A stretch of DNA of 10,410 nt, from NCBI GenBank assembly GCA_012841995.1, contig DUTQ01000100.1, positions 1 to 10,410 on the forward strand. Direction: 5' to 3'. Below, piece after piece: positions 6,616 through 10,410 of the stretch. The translations under genes were made by a program, and so were the position numbers. The stretch comes from Thermoanaerobacterales bacterium (GTDB lineage Bacteria > Bacillota > Thermosediminibacteria > Thermosediminibacterales > Tepidanaerobacteraceae). The notes under the pieces are model-generated. The model worked only from the letters and a program-made list of their open reading frames with translations. It made no database searches and was not told where the DNA came from. Within the stretch, counting starts at the first letter, position 1. The number at the start of each line of letters is the position of its first letter.

Positions 6616-7716
6616 TTAATTGGCCTCCGTATATTTCGAAATATTAAGCAATATTCCCACTTCAGACATAGTTATAACAAGGGATGAACCCCCATAGCTT
6701 ATAAACGGCAGTGGCATTCCAGTAACTGGCATAGAGGCTGTTACTACCGCTATATTTATCAGGAACTGAAATGTAATAAGGGTAGTTATCCCTGTTGCCA
6801 TTAACCTGCCAAAAGTATCTTGCATGGTAATTGCTGTTTTATAACCTCTCCATATGAAAAACATGAATAAAATAATTACAAACGCTGCCCCAATAAATCC
6901 CAATTCTTCTCCGATTATGGCAAAAATAAAATCTGTCTGTGGCTCAGGCAGATAAAAAAATTTTTGACGGCTATGCCCCAGACCTAATCCAATAAGTCCC
7001 CCTGAACCTAGAGCATATAAGGATTGAATTATATGATAACCTGAATCCATTGTGTCCTTCCATGGATCCAAAAAAGATAAAAACCTTTTCATACGATAGC
7101 CCTTGCTAAAAATCAGATAGAATACAGCTACTAATCCACATGCACTTAAGGAAAAAAGGTGAAAAATATTACAACCTGCTGCAAATAACATTACCATTGT
7201 CGTAAGTCCAACTAATACTGCTGCACTTAAATGGGGCTCCTTTAAAATCAATCCACATACAAGCCCTGTAACAATCAGAAATGGAAGCACCCCTGTAAAG
7301 AAACTCCCAATCTGCTCACCTTTCCTCTCCAAACCAGATGAAAGATATATAATCATGCCCAATTTGGCAAATTCAGAAGGCTGAAAAGTCAAAGAACCTA
7401 TACCAATCCAACGTCTGGCCTCGTTTATTACTATTCCTATTCCCGGGATTAATACTATTATAAGCAAGAATAGCATAATAAAAATTATGTGCTTTTCATG
7501 TCTTTTTATTTTCCAGTAATCATAATTCATAAAAAAAATCATAGAGATAAATCCTAAAATAGCCCATAACAATTGTCTTTTTAGAAAATAAAAGCTGTCC
7601 TTATGCTTATAATAAGCCCAAACGCTACTAGAGCTAAAAACCATGATTATACCTATACACAGTAAAGCTAATGCAGAGAACATGATGGCAAAATCCGGGT
7701 GGTTACGTGATCTCAC
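6616..7716 (-). CDS. ftsW: SEDS glycosyltransferase FtsW/SpoVE
   Basis: SEDS proteins polymerise lipid II into glycan strands together with a class B penicillin-binding protein. The 366 residues form about ten membrane helices. Key segments are EARRWIGIGSLTFQPSEFAKLG (split here as EARRWIGIGS, 99-108, and QPSEFAKLG, 112-120), KEPHLSAA (159-166), LPEPQTDFIFAIIGEELGF (256-274) with the family's catalytic Asp at 262, and GMPLPFISYGGSS (333-345). The start is GTG (7716-7714), with AAAGGAG 10 nt upstream overlapping the murD stop. Position between murD and murG matches B. subtilis spoVE, and EPHLS rather than EPDxG is a feature I associate with SpoVE-like and clostridial members. It could act in vegetative septation, in spore cortex synthesis, or both. 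The sequence alone does not separate these, so the symbol is given by cluster position. Confidence 0.93.
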   Translation of the reverse strand: MRSRNHPDFAIMFSALALLCIGIIMVFSSSSVWAYYKHKDSFYFLKRQLLWAILGFISMIFFMNYDYWKIKRHEKHIIFIMLFLLIIVLIPGIGIVINEARRWIGIGSLTFQPSEFAKLGMIIYLSSGLERKGEQIGSFFTGVLPFLIVTGLVCGLILKEPHLSAAVLVGLTTMVMLFAAGCNIFHLFSLSACGLVAVFYLIFSKGYRMKRFLSFLDPWKDTMDSGYHIIQSLYALGSGGLIGLGLGHSRQKFFYLPEPQTDFIFAIIGEELGFIGAAFVIILFMFFIWRGYKTAITMQDTFGRLMATGITTLITFQFLINIAVVTASMPVTGMPLPFISYGGSSLVITMSEVGILLNISKYTEAN

Positions 7717-7723
7717 CTTTTAA

Positions 7724-9088
7724 TCACTCCTTTAATTGACCCATCAAAGAGTGCACAGCATTTTTAAAAACTATACCACGTTCTTCAAAACTTTGAAACA
7801 TATCCCAGCTTGCACAAGCAGGTGATAAAAGCACAGTGTCTCCAGGCCTCGCCTCGTTTTTTGCCAGGTTTACCGCTTCCTGCAGCGAATAGGCCTTTTC
7901 AATATTTAAAAAACCTTGCTTTATTGCCGCATCTTCTAATATTTTTGCAGTAGCTCCAATTAAAATAAGTTTTTTAACTTTGCCATTGAAAGATTTTATA
8001 AAATCGGTAAAATCACTTTTTTTGTCATATCCCCCTGCTATTAACACTATAGGCCCTTCTACTGCTTCTATAGCTTTTTGGGAAGAGTTTGGATTTGTCC
8101 CTTTAGAATCGTTAATATACTTTACTCCGTTAATAGTAGCAACATACTCCAATCGATGTTCTACACCATGGAAGTCCTTCAGGGTTTCAGCCATTAAGTT
8201 TAAATTTGCTTTGGCAATCCAGCATACAGATACTGCCGCCAATGCGTTTTCAAGATTGTGGAGACCTTTTATACCCAATTCATTTGCCTTTAATATAGGG
8301 AAAAAACCCCCTTGTCCTTTTATAACTATTACATCGTTTTTTACAAATACGCCAAAATCCAGTTCTCGTTTTCTACTAAAAAATATCACTTTCCCATTAG
8401 CCCTTTTTGCAAGTGAAAAGGCTATAGGATCATCATAATTTATTACCGCATAATCGTTTTCGTCTTGATTTTCTAAAATTCTTGCCTTTGCTTCAATATA
8501 ATTTTCAAAAGTCTTATGGCGGTTTAAATGATCTTCAGATATATTTAATATTGTTGCAATTTTGGGCTTGAATTGCAAAATATTTTCTAATTGAAAGCTA
8601 CTTACTTCAACTACAACATAATCTTGATCGCCTTTATTAACTTCCCGAATTAGTGGTATACCAATATTGCCAGCAACAGAAACAGTTTTACCATCGTTTT
8701 TAAGTATCTCTCCAATTAGTGTGGTTGTTGTTGTTTTACCATTAGTCCCTGTTACAGCAATAATTGGAGCCTTCATAAACCAATAGCCTAATTCCAATTC
8801 ACTAATAATTGGAATATCTCTTTTGCGAGCTTCTTTTAATATTTTTAGATCTCCTGGAATGCCTGGACTTACAACTATTAAATCACAACCATTTAAAAGA
8901 TTAAGGGGATGGCTTTCAAGCACCAGCTTAATTCCAAGGGATTCCAATAAATCGGCATTTTTAATACTTGATCTATCCTTGATATCACTCGCCGTAACAT
9001 TTGAACCTATTTTGTTTAATTCAATAGCCGCTGCAACTCCACTCTTGGCAAGCCCTAACACAAGAATGTTTTTACCCTTTAAATCCAT
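7724..9088 (-). CDS. murD: UDP-N-acetylmuramoylalanine--D-glutamate ligase MurD
   Basis: MurD adds D-glutamate to UDP-MurNAc-L-Ala with ATP in the cytoplasm. With the chosen start it has 454 residues. The N-terminal domain begins KNILVLGLAKSGVAAA (6-21). The ATPase P-loop is GTNGKTTTT (114-122), followed by VVEVSSFQLE and NISEDHLNRH. The C-terminal domain has YINDSKGTNPNSS and LLSPACASWDMFQSFEERG, which with the DSKGTN signature is diagnostic of MurD. I chose ATG 9088-9086 because AAAGGGG lies 9 nt upstream and the protein then begins at the family-typical MDLKGK. The ATG at 9115 in frame would add nine residues and lacks a ribosome binding site. It starts 35 nt after mraY, and its stop lies 7 nt before the ftsW start. 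Confidence 0.97.
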   Translation of the reverse strand: MDLKGKNILVLGLAKSGVAAAIELNKIGSNVTASDIKDRSSIKNADLLESLGIKLVLESHPLNLLNGCDLIVVSPGIPGDLKILKEARKRDIPIISELELGYWFMKAPIIAVTGTNGKTTTTTLIGEILKNDGKTVSVAGNIGIPLIREVNKGDQDYVVVEVSSFQLENILQFKPKIATILNISEDHLNRHKTFENYIEAKARILENQDENDYAVINYDDPIAFSLAKRANGKVIFFSRKRELDFGVFVKNDVIVIKGQGGFFPILKANELGIKGLHNLENALAAVSVCWIAKANLNLMAETLKDFHGVEHRLEYVATINGVKYINDSKGTNPNSSQKAIEAVEGPIVLIAGGYDKKSDFTDFIKSFNGKVKKLILIGATAKILEDAAIKQGFLNIEKAYSLQEAVNLAKNEARPGDTVLLSPACASWDMFQSFEERGIVFKNAVHSLMGQLKE

Positions 9089-9123
9089 AACCTGTTTCCC
9101 CTTTCTTTCTAGCATTCAATCAA

Positions 9124-10077
9124 CTATACAACAAGCATAAATCCAATAAACCCAGTGACCAAAGTAAATGCCCAAAAAACAAACACTACCTTTTTTTCAC
9201 TCCATCCGTTTAGCTCGAAATGGTGATGAATAGGGCTCATTTTAAAAAGTCTCTTACCAGTAAATCTGAAAGCAATCACCTGTAGAATTACTGAAAGAGT
9301 TTCAACTATAAAAATCATGCCAAATAAAATAAGATACAAGTGTGTTCTCGTCAAAACCGATATTGCTGCCAACACGCCACCTAATCCCAAAGAACCGGTA
9401 TCACCCATAAAAACCTTTGCGGGATGAAAATTATAGACTAAAAAGCCAATACACGCCCCAGTTACGGCTGCACTGATAATAGCCATATCAGATAATCCTG
9501 CTTTGGTAGCTGTTAAGGTATAAAAAAAGCTTATTATCACCATAATGCCTGATACAAGACCATCTAATCCATCTGTCAAGTTAACACTGTTTACTGTTCC
9601 TAATGTGACAAACACTGTAAATGGAATAAACATCAGACCTAAATCCCAGCCATATTGTCTCCATGGTACCTTTAGCGTTCCTGAACTAGGGTAGCAGTAA
9701 TAGGCATATATAGCCAAAATAAAAGCTAAAATTATTTGAAACAATAGTTTTTGGCTTGCTTTTAGACCAAGAGATCTCTTTTTTTTAATCTTGATGTAAT
9801 CATCAAAAAAACCAATTAGGCTAAATCCAATCATGATAATTACAGTCATTATAACCCGTTCAGTTAGCTCTGATAGCACTAATACTGATAACGCAATAGC
9901 AGGAATAAATATAATCCCACCCATTGTAGGAGTTCCGGTTTTTCTTATATGACTTTTAGGTCCATCATTTCTCACCATCTGACCGAATTTTAATTTTGCA
10001 AGCATAGGTATAATAAATAGCCCTGCAATAATAACTATAATAAATGCAACTAATGCAGCCTTATATTGTTCAATCAA
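9124..10077 (-). CDS. mraY: Phospho-N-acetylmuramoyl-pentapeptide-transferase MraY
   Basis: MraY moves phospho-MurNAc-pentapeptide from UDP to undecaprenyl phosphate, making lipid I in the membrane. The 317 residues carry about ten hydrophobic segments. Family signatures in order are SHIRKTGTPTMGG (42-54), the Mg-binding FFDDYIK (90-96), NSVNLTDGLDGL (163-174), NFHPAKVFMGDTGS (216-229) and the SPIHHHFELNGW loop (281-292). All catalytic acidic residues expected in these motifs are present. The start is TTG (10077-10075), placed by GGGAGGG about 6 nt upstream, and it overlaps the end of murF by 8 nt, so translation is likely coupled. Order murF-mraY-murD is the standard dcw order. Confidence 0.98.
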   Translation of the reverse strand: MIEQYKAALVAFIIVIIAGLFIIPMLAKLKFGQMVRNDGPKSHIRKTGTPTMGGIIFIPAIALSVLVLSELTERVIMTVIIMIGFSLIGFFDDYIKIKKKRSLGLKASQKLLFQIILAFILAIYAYYCYPSSGTLKVPWRQYGWDLGLMFIPFTVFVTLGTVNSVNLTDGLDGLVSGIMVIISFFYTLTATKAGLSDMAIISAAVTGACIGFLVYNFHPAKVFMGDTGSLGLGGVLAAISVLTRTHLYLILFGMIFIVETLSVILQVIAFRFTGKRLFKMSPIHHHFELNGWSEKKVVFVFWAFTLVTGFIGFMLVV

Positions 10078-10410
10078 TTAAGACCCTCCCGGCCAAGTGT
10101 TGTGTGATTTGCTCCATTTTTAGTCCCCTTGAGGCTTTGATTAGGATTATATCACTTTTTTTTACAAGATTCTTCACATTGCCTATAGCTTCTTTAGTTG
10201 ATTTAAACATATATAAATCTCTTTCATCCATTCCTTTATCTCTTGCACCACTAATTATTTCGCGGGCAAAGTTACCTACTGCTATCAAAATATCTGTTTT
10301 ATCTGCTGCATATTCTCCGATGTGTCTATGAGTTTCATTTGCATATTCTCCCAGTTCAAGCATATCACCTATAAAACAGATATTTTGATAGCAGTAGGTA
10401 ACTTTGCCCG
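10070..10410 (-). CDS. murF: MurF, C-terminal fragment (gene runs off the right edge)
   Basis: MurF joins D-Ala-D-Ala to UDP-MurNAc-tripeptide. Only about 100 trustworthy residues are visible, from FIGDMLELGEYANETHRHIG through to the stop; the family's full length is around 450. GDMLELG followed by a His and GEYAA is the hallmark of the MurF C-terminal domain, and the remaining DILIAVGNFAREI and DIILIKASRGLKMEQI segments agree (the usual form of the latter is D.VLVKGSR...ME.). An Ala replaces the more common Gly in KASR. The frame continues to 10410, but the outermost part (10371-10410) is an exact inverted copy of 10263-10302 and encodes GKVTYCYQN, which does not look like MurF, so residues beyond about 10371-10385 should be treated as artefact. 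It overlaps mraY by 8 nt. Confidence 0.93.
   Translation of the reverse strand, partial: GKVTYCYQNICFIGDMLELGEYANETHRHIGEYAADKTDILIAVGNFAREIISGARDKGMDERDLYMFKSTKEAIGNVKNLVKKSDIILIKASRGLKMEQITQHLAGRVLID
10263..10410. repeat. Perfect 40-bp inverted repeat ending exactly at the window edge
   Basis: Bases 10371-10410 are the exact reverse complement of 10263-10302, separated by a 68-nt spacer (10303-10370). The left arm lies inside normal MurF coding sequence (reading DILIAVGNFAR on the minus strand). The right arm interrupts the MurF frame's similarity just upstream of IGDMLELG. A perfect terminal copy ending at the last base is typical of a foldback or chimeric read at a contig end, and a biological inverted repeat is much less likely. 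The repeat itself is certain; its origin is inferred. Confidence 0.95.

Noticed and set aside
10263..10410. Invertible switch or transposon end at the right edge
   Set aside because: There is no recombinase gene or target duplication, and the repeat ends exactly at the last base within an essential gene; a sequencing or assembly chimera explains it better.
1..10410. Hidden new system (defence island, mobile element, CRISPR, riboswitch)
   Set aside because: Every substantial frame on the coding strand is a recognisable dcw gene with normal motifs and normal length; gaps are short and hold only local signals.

Overview
The window is a single-strand (minus) block of the dcw (division and cell wall) cluster. 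In transcription order, from the right edge to the left, it reads murF (3' end only) - mraY - murD - ftsW/spoVE - murG - murC - murA - ftsQ/divIB - a DUF881 (YlxW-like) gene - sbp - ftsA (5' part only). Low GC content, Bacillus-type companions (a DUF881 gene plus sbp between divIB and ftsA), strong purine-rich ribosome binding sites and a SpoVE-like SEDS protein all point to a low-GC Gram-positive bacterium, most likely class Clostridia. Genus cannot be decided from the sequence. Presence of both murC and murA in line, absence of murB, and a single DUF881 gene differ from the Bacillus subtilis layout and fit an anaerobic clostridial lineage. That placement is inference.

Right part (about 5500-10410): the cytoplasmic and membrane steps of peptidoglycan precursor synthesis. 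MurF and MurD are Mur ligases that build UDP-MurNAc-pentapeptide. MraY loads it on undecaprenyl phosphate (lipid I), MurG adds GlcNAc (lipid II), and the SEDS protein FtsW/SpoVE polymerises glycan strands. Genes are separated by at most 35 nt or overlap, and several starts are translationally coupled to the preceding stop.

Middle (about 2697-5501): a 132-nt gap after murG is the largest intergenic space and holds plausible internal promoter elements. It is followed by murC (L-alanine ligase) and murA (first committed step), which abut.

Left part (1-2635): divisome genes. FtsQ/DivIB is a bitopic POTRA protein, the DUF881 protein has one membrane anchor plus a coiled coil, Sbp is a small membrane protein, and FtsA is the actin-like FtsZ anchor, cut off by the window edge after 218 codons. 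ftsZ would be expected just beyond position 1.

No RNA genes, mobile elements, CRISPR arrays or foreign islands are visible, and no stretch over about 130 nt lacks a gene. I do not see a new system here. The points worth checking are a perfect 40-bp inverted copy of internal murF sequence at the extreme right end (probably a foldback chimera at a contig end), an atypical nucleotide-binding loop in FtsA at the extreme left end, a hairpin and tiny upstream ORF in the ftsA leader, and a palindrome inside a candidate promoter before murC. Four of the ten visible start codons are TTG and one is GTG.
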